64,000 nt of DNA from Lytechinus pictus (taxonomy: Eukaryota; Echinodermata; Echinoidea; Temnopleuroida; Toxopneustidae): contig NC_087251.1 of NCBI RefSeq assembly GCF_037042905.1, forward strand, positions 33,273,001-33,337,000. Reading direction: 5' to 3'. Shown piece after piece: positions 12,401 to 25,469 of this stretch; within the stretch, counting starts at the first letter, position 1; every line of letters begins with the position of its first letter. The position numbers and the translations under genes are program-made. The notes under the pieces were generated by a model. That model saw only the letters and a program-made list of their open reading frames with translations, searched no databases and was not told the origin of the DNA.

Positions 12401-15400
12401 CAGGTACTTGTGAAATTTCTTTACACCGAAAATGACAGAGAGTCCTTCTTTTTCATATTGGGCGTAATTTGCTTCACTTCTGGTGAGCGTGCGTGATGCA
12501 AATGAAATGGGCTGCTCTAGACCGTCTGTTCCTACATGGCTGAGGACTACACCTAGACCATAGGGGCTTGCATCACATTGCAACAACAAAGGCTTACTGG
12601 GGTCGTAGTGTGTCAACACTGTGTCACTCTGAACCAGTTCCTTTGACTTCTAGTCGATTTGACACTTTCCTAACCTAGAAATGTTCTTTCCGATGAAGTT
12701 TTTTTCTTGATTCGTGTTCCTATGGGGTCCTAGAACAAATTCAGCTTGGTTGCCCAAAGTTGCCGTTTGGGCAATTTTGCTAATTTGCATAAATCCAAAA
12801 TGGCCGCCACATGCCCTCTTAAAAAACTAACTTTTGAACCCCTTGCCCTAAAATGATGAGGAAGAACTTCTTTATGGGTTAAGGTGTGTGTAGAATCTCT
12901 TTCTGCTTATCTATTTTGCAATATAAGGTCATTTTCAGGTCAAATTCAAGATGGCCGCCAGATGACGCCATCATAAATATTAACTTTTGAATCCTTTGCC
13001 CCAGAATCATGAATAATAACTTTATTCGTGAGTCATTTGGCATGTTGATTAAATTTTTGATGTAATTTTGCAATAAAGGATAATCTTCAGATCAAATCCA
13101 AGATGGCCGCCAAATGCCATCTTGAAAAGTTACTTACCGAGGCTTATAGTGTAAGAGCTTATGTAAGGGGATTTCAGTAAGAATACTCATTTCTTTTTAT
13201 TAATTCTCAATTTTTAGTTCAAGGGGAAGCCAGATCTGAGATGTTGTCAGACGTTCGAAATTAACTGCTCATCTTAGAATGAATCCTCGTTAGGTTTGGG
13301 CTATGATCAATATCGCGTGTACTTCTATTTCTTTTAATGTCCATCCATACTTTTGTACTGAAGAGGCTTTAAAGTCTTTTTTTAATTTAAAATTATTTTC
13401 TCCATATTTTTCCTAAATCAAAGTGTCCAATGATAGGTAGGCATCAGTTCGTCTAGGGTCGCTGGGGTTTACATTTTCGATAGTGGCTGTAGAGCTCCGC
13501 TCTATAGAGTGGCTGTCTCTAAAGCAAATTTGTACAGATGAAGGAGGATGACGCTGAGACAGGTTCAAATAGTGATGCTGCCCTAGCCTTCCTCCTTGAT
13601 CTTTGGCCTGCCAATGTAGCATTATGATTATTTTCTGACGTCTTGACCCCTGTACTTAGTAGCTCTCCATAGATGACGACTATCATCTACATCTTCAAAA
13701 GTGTTAGTGTTTATGCCGGCCAAGTTTAATGTCACGTTTGCAGGTGTGTTTATAACGGAGGTGTGATCTATCTGGGGACCAATCACATAGCTCATCTTAC
13801 ATTGGTGAATCCCTTCTAGAATTTGCCAAAGTTTCAGTCGGCGAACATGCCCCCAACCACTTGAGGCACCTTTCACTAAGGAGCGAGAATAAGCTGGTGA
13901 TGCCAGCATGCACGTACGCTGAAGGGCCTTATATTTTTCACTCTGTCCTGCCATTTCATGTGCGGGATACGTCCGAGGCAGCTGACATGGAAGGTGTTTA
14001 GCCGCTTTTTTTTTTATCGGCGTACGTTTTCGAGGACTTATTTCCGTTCAGGAGCTTGGCCATGGCTGTGACAGATATTCCCATCCTGGTGCTTGTCTCC
14101 TTGTCCAGTGAAAAAGAACTAGAGACAGATAGTCAATCCAAGGTAGGTGAGGAGTCCACCACAACCAGACAAGTGCGTGCTGTTGATAGAGATATCTGGA
14201 GGATAGTCAGTGTCTTGAGTCTATCAGGATTTCTGTCTTACAGGCTGATGGGTGATCCAAACTCCTTACATGCACAGGACAGGTGGCTGTATTACTAGGT
14301 CTTGTAGACCTACTCCCGCTTCTTTATGAAAGGTTGAAGAGTTTCCCATCTGCTCTGGTACGGATATACATGTAGATGCCTTCTGTGCATCCGTGAAATG
14401 CATACTGAGGAAGCATGAAGAAGATCCCAAATGAGAGTCAGGGCCAGGCGCAGCATAATTGCTTCACGCCACTGCTCACAGGAACTGAGGGAAGCTACCA
14501 GATGTTTCAGCATTGTAGCAAACTGTGCTCATGGAATGATGTGACCATGGATCAGTCTTGGGGGTTTATCTTCTACAGGAGGCTAAAACGTGCACTCGTG
14601 CTGACCAAGTCAAAGGTTTTTGTCAGGACGAAAAGTCCAATGATTATTATAAAGGAAGGTAATAAGTTAACCAATTATCTAAAAATACGGAGAAATCACT
14701 TTTTGATTAAAAAATAGTACTTTGAAGTCCTTTCAATAGAAAAATATGGCTGGACATAAAAAAATGATGAGAATTCCCGAAATGGTTCATAGCCAAAACC
14801 TTGAATGGTTTCATTCTAAGGTGAGCGATTAATGCCGAAATATATCAACCATCTGACCATCTGAGACCTGACTTGACCACTAAAAATGGAGAAATTAAAA
14901 GAAATGAATCATTCTTACTGAAATACCCTTACATGAGCTCCCACACATAATAGTAACCCTCTTTAGGATAGCGGGTACTTTTTGGGGAGAGTACTTCTTC
15001 AAGGTTCAAAGTTCGATAGTCTCGGGAAGTAGTTTTTTTTAATATGGCGTTTAGCGGCCATCTTTTTTTTTAATCTGAATGATCCTATATTTATTACCAG
15101 AAATGGAATCAACATATCAAATAACTCACGAAAAGAGGTATTATTCATGATTCGTGGACAAAGGGTTCAGAAGTTATTTTTTCAAAATGGCGTCATCTTG
15201 CCGCCATCTTGGATTTGAACCGAAGATGACATTATATTACAAAATAGATAGCAGAAAGAGATTCTACACACCCCAAAACCCCTAAACAGAGGTATTACTC
15301 GTCAATCTGGGGCAAGGGTATCAAAAGTCAATTTTTCAAGATGGCATCTGGCGGCCATCTTGGATTTGACCTGAAGATGACCTTATATTGCACAAATGAT

Positions 15401-18400
15401 AAAGAAATCGATTCTACACCCCCCTAAACCCATAAAAAGAGTATTTACTCATCACTTTGGGGCAAGGGGTTCAAAAGTTAAGTCTTTAAGATGGCATCTG
15501 GCGGCCATTTTGGATTTATGCAAATTAGCAAAATTGCCCAAACGGCAACTTTGGGCAACCAAGCTGAATTTGTTCTAGGACCCCATAAGAACACGATTCA
15601 AGAAAAAAACTTCATCGGAAAGAACATTTCTAGGTTGGTGTATTGAGCCTATGGGACTGTCAAATCGACTATTCTGGAAGGCTCTTTCTTGGTCTCCTCC
15701 CCACTTCAGGTTTGGATCTGCTTTGTTCTGGTCTCCCCGCTTCTTTGGCACTGAAGCATACTCTGCCTTCAACAGCGTTATTAGTGGGGCGATCTCTTTG
15801 GTCAAATTTGGTATAAACTTCCGATAGTAGCCCAGAAGTCCTAGGTATGCCTGTAGTTGACTCTGGTTCTGTGGTCTTGGAGTCTTCTTTATGGCTTCTA
15901 TCTTGTCCGGGAGTGGGCTAACTCCATGTTGATCCAGCTTGTGGCCAAGGAACTCCACCGAGTCCATCATGAACTCACACTTTTCCCTTTTCAGTCGAAG
16001 TCCATTACTCTCTAGGCAATGCAGTACAGCTTGCAAGTTGGCAATGTGTTCTTCATCTGTCTTCCCGCTAACTATAATATCATCTAGGTACGGGCGACAC
16101 ATTGGTATGTCAGCTAAGAGTGACTCCATTGCTCTTTGGAAGAGCGCAGGGGCTGTGGCTATACCAAAGGGTAACCTAGTGTACTGAAAAAGTCCTCTGT
16201 GTGTATTTACTGTGGTGTACTTCCTTGCTTGTTCATCAAGTTCTATCTGGTGGTATGCATGTGAAAGGTCCAGCTTGCTGAACTGTTGACCTCCACCTAA
16301 GTCCTGGAGCATATCCTGGAGCGACGGAATTGGGTACCGTTCCACCCTTAGAACTTTATTTGCTGTCAACTTATAGTTGCCACATATGCGGACTTTACCA
16401 TTTGGTTTCTTCACCACTACGATAGGACATGCGTAATCAGCAAACTTCACCGGCTCAATCACGCCTTGGTCCTGTAGCTCATCGATGGCTTCGTCAATTT
16501 TCTGGCGCATTGCATATGGGACTGGTGCAGCTTTGTAGAACCTGGCTTTATCTCCATCATCTTGAGGATGCACCTTTGCCTGGTAGCCTTCAAGTTTACC
16601 AACTTTTGAACAGTCAAACACTTGCTTGTGCTTCACTAACATGTCTTGTAAGGTAGCTTGTATCTTATGCACGGTTTCTGGATTGTTGGAAACATGTGTT
16701 TGAAGGTTGAGGCGATTCTGTAGGAATCTGTAGATTCCTTCTGGTGCGGCTTTGCATCCAGTCTCGGCCCAGTAACGCAACACCTTTCTCAACTACAAGA
16801 AGTGTCAACTTCTTTGGTGGTTGGCTGGCATCAAACTTGACTTCTACCATTGCCTCACCAATGATTGGTACTGATGACTCTGTGTATGTTTTCAAGGAAA
16901 CATTTGTTTGCTTCACATCAGCTCGATGTCCCAGTTTATGGAAATCCTGCTGCGACATCATCGTCCAGGGGCTTCCTGTGTCTATTTCTAAGTTAACTTG
17001 GATCCCATTTAGGCTTAGACTAGTCTGGAACGGTTCACTGTACTTTGCCATCTTATTTACCATTCCACCCCTAAGGTGTCTGAGTTCTCCACCAGGCATG
17101 TTTTCTGTCAGTTCTGCACCTTCCTCACCATTCAAGTGGTTTGCAGATTTCTTTCTAGATCTGTATTGCTTGATCTTCTCACACTGGCTGCGGGTGTGAC
17201 CCACTTGAGAACACTGATAGCATTTCTCATCCTTAAATCTACATGCTGACTGGCCATGATCACCTGAACCACATCTCCAACATCTTGAGGCAGGCTTTTC
17301 CTGTTTCTTTTGGCTTTTCCTGCACTTCCTGCTTCTGTCTTTGATGTGTATTTTTACGCGATGAGGACACAAATGGTTTACGCTGGCTTCTGCCCTGCAT
17401 CTTCTGAACTGTAGGTGACTGGGTCCCTTTACTCAATACCTTAAGCTTTTCAACATCTCTGTCTGCTACCTCCATAGCTGTGGCGGTCTGAAGTGCATGT
17501 TGTAAGGTTAGGGATGACTCACTTAACAGCTTGCGTTGAATTGCGATATCCCGGCAACCCACTACTAAGCGGTCCCTAATCATGTTATCTAATTCTTTGA
17601 AATTACAGCCTTCGCTTAATTGGCGCAAATTTGCCACAAATTGCGGTATGGACTCATCTTGCTTTTGCACACAAGTGTAAAACCTATAGCGCTGAACAAT
17701 TTCGGTAGGCTTTGGTACGAAGTGTGACGTAAGCGTGTTTTTGCATACTGTGTATGTTTGATCTATTGGTTTACTCGGCTGCAAGAGAGCTCTGAGAATG
17801 TGATAGCTCTTGCTACCAAGATTGGTCAGAAATATCGCCCTTCTTTTCCCATCTTCCTGTATATTGTTAGCATCAAACCATGCTTCTAGGAGTTCAAGCC
17901 ATTCGTCAAAATTGTACCCATCACTCAGTTTGGGCACACTACCTATATGTTGGCTTGCCATAATTTTGTTTCATATGTTGTAAAAAATCCAGCTGTTAAC
18001 TTGATTGTGACTACACAATAGGTAGCTGTAACACCAAGTATATCTAGACTTATTGATCATAAAATATGATTTTGATCTTGCTATTGCGCGTAAGCAAAGC
18101 TTATTTTCTTAGTACATAATGCCTACAAAGCATTAATGTATACCTGAAACAAAGCTAGAACGACATATATAGTCCAACGATTGACAATACTATATCACTA
18201 CACACAACTGGTATATGTGGGACTACTCCCGTGTCGTGGGGCTGCAGTTATTCAATTGCATAGCAAATATAGGCACTGGGTCCTGGTCCTAATTGCTAAG
18301 TCTTAGACTATAATCGATCAACACTTTGGGCCTAAGTTAGTCCTACAACTGATTAGACCTAGTCCTGTTTTCTTAGACTTGGACCTTGTTTGGTCCTATA

Positions 18401-21400
18401 ACTCAGAGACCCGGTCCTACTTTAGACCTGCTTATAAGATTATACCTGGTCCTGCTTTTTAGACCTGGAACTTCTTGTTGGTCCTAAATTTCATAGGCCT
18501 GGTCCTACTTGCATAGTCTTAGACCAGTAACTGGACCAAAATATGACTACGGCATAAACTCAGCTTAAGTTTATTGTTATTTACTGTATAAACCTCAGAC
18601 CTCAATTCAGTCTTGGACTTGGTCCTGTTGGTTCTAGACCTAGATCTATAATTGCTATTTTAATGACCTAAATCTAAATACTACCTAATTGAACCAGTGT
18701 AACAACTCACCAGGGCATGTACGGTACTTTGTTACATTAAACCAGATCTATGTTTCGACTAATTCTTTAGTCCAACACGTTGCAATTACAACCATATAAT
18801 GTATTTTTGGACCTGGACTAATTTGTCTTAATCTTACCTTTAGTCTTAGATTAAGCTACAGTTCATAATGAATAAACGCTGTGTTTATAATTATTCATAA
18901 TAAGTCCATCAAAAAGTCTTAAAGTCTTTGATGTTTTGTTTCTGTTTCATTCATTACATATGCAGCTTGGCTTGATTTTGTATTGAGTCTTCTTGGCACG
19001 ACAACTTTGTCCTGGCTTGCAGACTCAAAACTTGCTTGGCTGGACTTGACTAATGAATGCAACACCGTCTGGGCTGAAACGGGCAAAAGAGGTCTCGGCT
19101 GGGTCCTCGGCTTGGTCCTTGGGCTCTGTTGGCTGTTGCTAATTGCTGCTGGGCCTGGGCTGGGCTGCTTTGGAGACTTCTGGCTTGAAGTTGGCTCCAA
19201 TTTGCTATGACTATGTCAATAGTCAAATGTAGAATCTAACAAGTAACATCTAGGGCTATGCATAATTTACAGCAATTGTCAATGTTATGCATATGCTATG
19301 GGCTGTAGACACTACATAACTCGGTCTCAATATAGGCTGGCATGAGCGGTGTGAGGCTTCTGCAAAGCGTCCATTTCAACAAGCCACATTCATCCGCCAT
19401 CCAAATTACGGCTAGGCTGCGATTGTCTAATCACACTATGCTTGCTTGCACTGCAGTGTATCAATGACAATGACAATGTCCATGACAATATCCGCGGCCA
19501 ATTTCCAAAAGCTATCCGGAATGCATGTCACTAACTGGAAAACAAGTCCAATCTATACTCTCATTTTTATCCCTGCATCCTCGTCGCCAAATTGTTATGT
19601 TCTTGTGTTGTGGTTCTTAAAGGGATACATAATAATGAGATAATAGCACAGCGATGTAGAGTAGTGTCTGCCATTTAATGTTACGCCATCTTGCTGTCTC
19701 TCGCGCATGCGTACAAGGCTGCACATGAAGCTTGCGTCGTTAGTCTTCAGTTCATACATCACAGCAAAGAATACAAAATAAATGCTAATGAGGCACCCCC
19801 TTTCTTACACCAAACTGTTGTATCCTTTAAAAAAAATTCTTCTGATGATTTAAATGGAATAGCATATATCATTTTAAAAATGGAAGGTCCGGGAAATCAT
19901 TTTGGATAAAATTAATGTCAGGGAATCCAGGTTCCGTTTGTTCTGAGACTCACTGTTTATTGTTTACATTATAATACTGGGATATCAACTGACAAAGATT
20001 CAAGGGTGATGTGGAGTATGGAACAACATACATGAAATAGTGTATTTAAAAAAAAATGTATTTCCAGCAACACAAAAGGGAATACTACCTGGATGTACTG
20101 ATTATTTTTCTACAAGGTTTCAGAATCACTTTACAGTTTTTATAAAAAGCAATTATGAATGACTTTATAAGTACTAATTTCAAATTTATATTTGGTTGTT
20201 GTAAATGTATTTTGGAAAAATCATGCGTGAGTAACTTTGTAATAGTCTTCCCATTTCTTAAATTTACACTGAAATTGTAATACTGAAATGTGCTTGTCAT
20301 TAGGTGATCTTTGAAGGTTTGCATGGTAGTACAGGTAATGTGGGAGAGGTTAACGGTTCACCATGTGATTAGTCCTGAAAAGGCCTGTTGGATGGTAATT
20401 TGATAGAAATGAACATTGAAAACGCTCATTATTGTTATTGTTTTGCTTTCTATTCAGCTCTATTTGTGTTGCTTTTCTTCCTGACTACACCGTCTGTCAT
20501 TATGACCACTCTGGATAGTACAAACTACAAAGATGCTATAGCTGAGGCAAAGGTAGATATTCAAATTTACTTTAAATTTCATTTCAATTTATTTGTTAAT
20601 GATAAGCATTAGATACATATTTATACAACTCATACAAAGATTCATTTGATTGGTTTAAAGCCATTTAATATTTGGTCCATTTTGTGCTGCATGCAAATTT
20701 TTTAATTTTATTTTACCATTGCACGGTTGAACTCTCTCCCTTAGTGTGTACCACTAAGCATGTGTGTGTATGTACATTTTGTATGTGTGTGTGTTTGCGC
20801 ACATCGAAGTTAGCACATCAACAAGGCTGACTGCGCTCTCAGATTCATGAATTAAAGCGCGTCCCAAAAGAACGAAAACATTTAACTGCTTTCATACACG
20901 GGGAAAATAATCATGTTTTCAGAGAAAATGAAATACACAGGGAAAAATAATCATGTTTTCAGAGAAAATGAAATGTCAGACAAAGGCAAAATATATTTGA
21001 ATTCCATCTGCTTTTGTATTTTTTCTTCTATATTGTCAAATAACACAATCTATAAGTCTATGAGTCGTTGTATAAACCAAATGATGCATGTTTTCATTCG
21101 TCCATTATGCGACCTATCCACTCTCGTTGAGGCTGTGTTTGCACCATTGCACTCAGCCTAACAGCTTTGTGCAATGGATTGAACAGAGCCTCAACTCGCA
21201 TAAGGATAGATCGCTTAATGAACTCATGTGCATGCATCATTTGTATAACATATTTCCTCCACTGGCTTATTGTGGACATGTACTATGTACATATGGAATA
21301 AAAAACAGTACCATAAACTGAATACCAGTTCACTAGTGTTTGTGATGTTAGTTGACCTGCCAAACTTTCTTTGTAATAATTCTCAATCTTAACCTATTCT

Positions 21401-24400
21401 CAAGCAAGTTTATTACTAGCAATCTTTTTTTCTTTGACAACAGTCTCCATTCTTGTCTCAATTCTTGCCGACCCTCCTTCTGTGGACGTTCGCTGCCCTC
21501 CTGCCTCTGCTAGTAGTCTACTCCAGCTACTACTTTGAGTTCCATTGGACACGTACTAAACTCAACCATACAATCATGAGGAAAACATTCATCTTTCTCC
21601 TCCTCATGATCCTTATACTGCCCTCTCTTGGTCTTGCCAGGTAATGCTTTTCTATCTGACTTTACTTTGTGTGTAAATGTGAGTGTAATTTGATTAAATA
21701 TTTGATGGATGGCTTGTTCACAGGCTGAGAAATTGGAAGTAAATACTAATGACAGATAATTTCAAAAGAATATGCCTCGCTCCAATCCAGAGCATAATGC
21801 ATTATTATGAGTAATCATGAAATTGATGTTCTTTTCTTGTTATCATTTGTCTCAGTGCTCAGGCTCTGTTTGAATACAGTCTGAAGAGTGTGGCTGAGAT
21901 CAAAATGAGATGGGGGTAAGTTGCACATGTTATTCCTAAAGCTGTTACGCATGAATTCACAAATGAACTTTAAGGTGCTAAATCAGACTCTCAGGCCCGT
22001 ATTCTGAACTCAGGTTTAAATTAAACCCTGGTTTAAAGAATATGGGCCTCTGTGTTCTTAATTTCCATCAACTAAAATTGAAACCAGCATTCAATGTAGA
22101 GTTTCTTACTTTCATAATACCAAAATGCAACATTTTATAAAGTGCTTGATACTAACAAGATATGTGGAGCAGTTGGACTGTTTCTAAGGTGTCAAGTGTG
22201 TAATCAAATGACTGAGCAAAATGATGTGTATTATACACATCTTAAAATAGTGATAAGGATCCTTGTTATTTGAAGACCATTCTCTGAAAATAATGGCCTT
22301 TTAATTGAACTAATCAATACTACCAGTCATTAGCAAATTTTCATGTTCGCTAAAATAACAGACTGGTCACATGATATATTTCAGCCTATCATTTGATTAG
22401 GATCCAAATCACCATTTGATAAAAGTAACGTTAGAATCGGCTAAACATGAAAATACGGAAAACTAAGAACAATCCAAAACATCTTTATAAAACGACTTTG
22501 TTCTACTTTGATTGCTATGATAATGACAATATATTTCTTGCTGAGTTAAAAATTAATGATGAATAGAATGATGCGTTTGCTTGTGAACTATCTGAAGATG
22601 AATTTGCATGGAAGATGGATTGACAAATGAATCATTTCAAAGTCACATTTTTCCTTCAACATGTGGTCCTCTTTTTTTTTATTCACAACCCTTAGATGCA
22701 TATTTCTTCCTGAGAATGGAGCCTTCTTTGTAAATTTCATCATCACGTCGGCCTTCATCGGCACCGCCCTCGAACTTATCCGCTTCCCAGAACTCTTCTA
22801 CTATGGCATCAACATGCTGTGGACACGGTCCGAGGCAGAAAAGAGTACAAAACGAAGTGTGAGTTTGTTACTGGTCAAAAAATATCAGAATTCTAGTGAT
22901 AAAATATGAGAAAAGCTATGTTTGGTAGATATATAAGTGATTTGATTATAGCAAATTGTCTCTCAAAACTCACTAATTTCAGCAGATGTGTAGTAATTAG
23001 CTTAATTGGATGAGCCTTGCTTATGAATGATTTATCAGAAATATGGGGCAATATAAATGCTGTGGATCATCATCAAAAGATTGAATATTTCCTATTTCTA
23101 ACCTTAGATACACAAAACCTGTAGAGGGGCTAAATGAACGGTGACACAACATTTGCTCCTGCGACAAGTGCTGTGGGAATTATTTCATCAAAGAAGTAGG
23201 GTTAGGGTTGCAATAGGGTTTTATGTTAGGTTTAGGGTAGGGTATAGTGTTAAATCCCAGGCTGAAGTTAGTCATTTGGTGAATGTGTCGAGTTTATAGT
23301 GGAACAATTGTCGCCAGAGCAATTGTCATTGGACCAAATAAACTACATTTTCCATTAAATGGTACCATTATATAATACCAAACAATTTTTTATCAGAGTT
23401 TGATGGAAAGTCTTTGTACAAAATGAAATCGGTTGTAGTTGCAATATATCGAACACTACTATTCACATCATGAATGCGAGTAATTTCATGTTGTATTTTG
23501 TCTTTGCAGAGAGTGGCGTATGAGTTTCAATATGGAGTCCAGTATGCCTGGATCCTAACAACTTTTACTGTTGTACTGGTATACAGTATAACATGCCCTC
23601 TTATTGCCCCATTTGGTAAGTTGTATAACAGATTTCTAATTAAACATAAAATGTCTGCCAGTTCTAGCTGAATTGATGATGAAGTGTTTATGAAAATTAA
23701 TAAAATAATTCTATCCCTTTTTGTTTTGCATTTAGCTGAATTGCAATCTGGTCTGATTCAAACTTGTTCGATGATCATTTGGGTACCATTTCACTTTGTT
23801 CTATTAAATTTGTTCATGGCTATTATTTCTGAAATTCATTTGGTCAATTAGCCATGTACACCTATTTATCATCTCATTGATTTTCACTATGGCTAATCTC
23901 ATTTAGTCCGATACCCACTTAATCCAAGAGGTATTGTCCAATACCTCTTAATCTTAATGAGTGCATGACCTAATAATTGACAACATAGTCATGAGAGGAA
24001 ATAGGTAGTACCAGGTAGGTAGAATTGGCCATTAGAAGATTGTTATCATCAGACAAAATAATAATAATCAGCCCAAGTGATACTAGAACAAATGGCTATT
24101 GACTAAAGTGATAGTACACCAAATTGAAGTTCTCGTAGTGATGTTAGATAATTGTGGTATTATACCTACTGATAACACCCCAAGTGGCTATAAACTGTTT
24201 TATCTGGTATGGTCGGGGGTCCTAAAGCTACGCACCACTCCATTGCGCATGCAATTTCAGTGGCAAAATAAATGCGCACTCTAGCTCTGTGTGTGGAACT
24301 GTGACTGCAGAGTGACGAACGATTCCTATTCAATTTTTCTACAGAGGCTGCAATAAATCATTGAATGCAGAGAAAACCAACAAATGTTTGGAATTTTAGA

Positions 24401-25425
24401 GTTATATTCACTTTAATTTCATATTTTCCTATAATAATATGGACATATTTTAGAAATTGAGACACAGGAAATACTATTTCTTTGCATGATAAATCGAGTG
24501 CGTAGCTTTAGGACCCCTTCTACATTGGGCGGCGAAATCAAGAGGTGTTCGGAAAACACTGCAGGATTTTGGTATTAGTGAGTTTTGTGATATTATCTTC
24601 TTGGTTAAGAATCTTTAGAATATTTATTACAAATTAGTGAAAGATAATTTGTTCAAATATTAAAATTGGCATAGTTTTTATCATAATAACGATATGGAGG
24701 TAATATTTTCAGATTTTTGTAGTTTGCCGTGATTGATCACTTTTAAAACTTATAGGTGAATCATTTATGATGTGAGTTTGAACACATTTACTTGTACATT
24801 TGATTGACATTGATGTATTTTTTTTAAATCAGATTGTTGAATGCTTATTCTTATTTTAAAAATGTGAGAAAATCACACTCCCTTGACTGGGATTTGAACC
24901 TGGGAACCTGGATTGCATGACAAATGATCTATGATTATTTGAAATCCTACCAATTATGATACCATATATCATATCATATTATTATTCTTAAAAGTCTATG
25001 AAATAGCATAAAAAAGATATGACAATAAATGATAAAAGTGCATTTTTGCCAACATTATTACATATCTATGTACTTTTTATGAATATAATTCATTGCAGGT
25101 TTGATTTACTTTGTGCTGAAGCATCTAGTGGATAGATATAATATCTATTTTGCCTACATTCCATCAAGAATACATCAAGGTATCCATCAAAGTGCCATTA
25201 ACTTTGTGGTCATTGCTGGGATGCTCTTACAGCTATCCGTGCTCTTCTTTTCTGTTCTTAGACTTGGTAAGTATCCATTGAGTTATGCTAGAAAGTAGGA
25301 TAGAATGTATAAATGGATAGATAGCAATTACCAAATACCAATTTGCTGTACATTGATGATTATCATGAAAGTGATCACGATGATGATGATAGTGGTACGG
25401 TGGTGGTGGCGGTGATGATGATGAC

Positions 25426-25469
<44 letters not shown>

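Larger units (their letters stand above)
12651..15671. mobile_element. Foldback DNA transposon (3021 bp) inserted in the Gypsy pol
   Basis: The ends are perfect 14-bp inverted repeats (TAGTCGATTTGACA), flanked by a 3-bp duplication TTC (12648-12650 and 15672-15674). The insert plus one target copy is 3024 bp, a multiple of three, and the pol frame is the same on both sides. Long subterminal arms are inverted copies made of repeated modules around AAGATGGCCGCCAGATG. No transposase is recognised, so the element is probably non-autonomous. The superfamily is undetermined: 3-bp duplications occur in Harbinger, CACTA and Zator groups. Confidence 0.85.
9629..19763 (-). mobile_element. Ty3/Gypsy LTR retrotransposon, mag/SURL-like, defective, in TMEM63 intron 8
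   Basis: Complete structure: LTRs at 9629-9799 and 19593-19763, 5-bp duplication gcaaa at 9624-9628 and 19764-19768, primer site next to the right LTR, polypurine tract next to the left. Order on the - strand is gag, protease, reverse transcriptase, RNase H, integrase, with integrase last as in Ty3/Gypsy. No envelope frame lies between integrase and the 3' LTR. Length 10,135 bp includes the 3021-bp inserted element; without it about 7.1 kb. The two LTRs look identical by eye, implying recent insertion, yet the genes carry three frame changes and a stop. Clade call rests on the gag type, short LTRs and tRNA-Ser primer site. Confidence 0.95.

Noticed and set aside
13628..13954. 108-codon frame on - in the foldback core
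   Set aside because: No recognisable transposase or host motif; not supported as a gene.
12651..15671. TA target duplication (Tc1/mariner) for the nested element
   Set aside because: TA flanks exist, but this reading would leave the pol frame shifted; the TTC reading keeps the frame.
16744..17199. 151-codon frame on +
   Set aside because: Antisense shadow of the Gypsy protease region.
23190..23260. Interstitial telomere repeat (GGGTTAGGG)
   Set aside because: Only degenerate scattered units inside a MITE-like repeat; no TTAGGG array.
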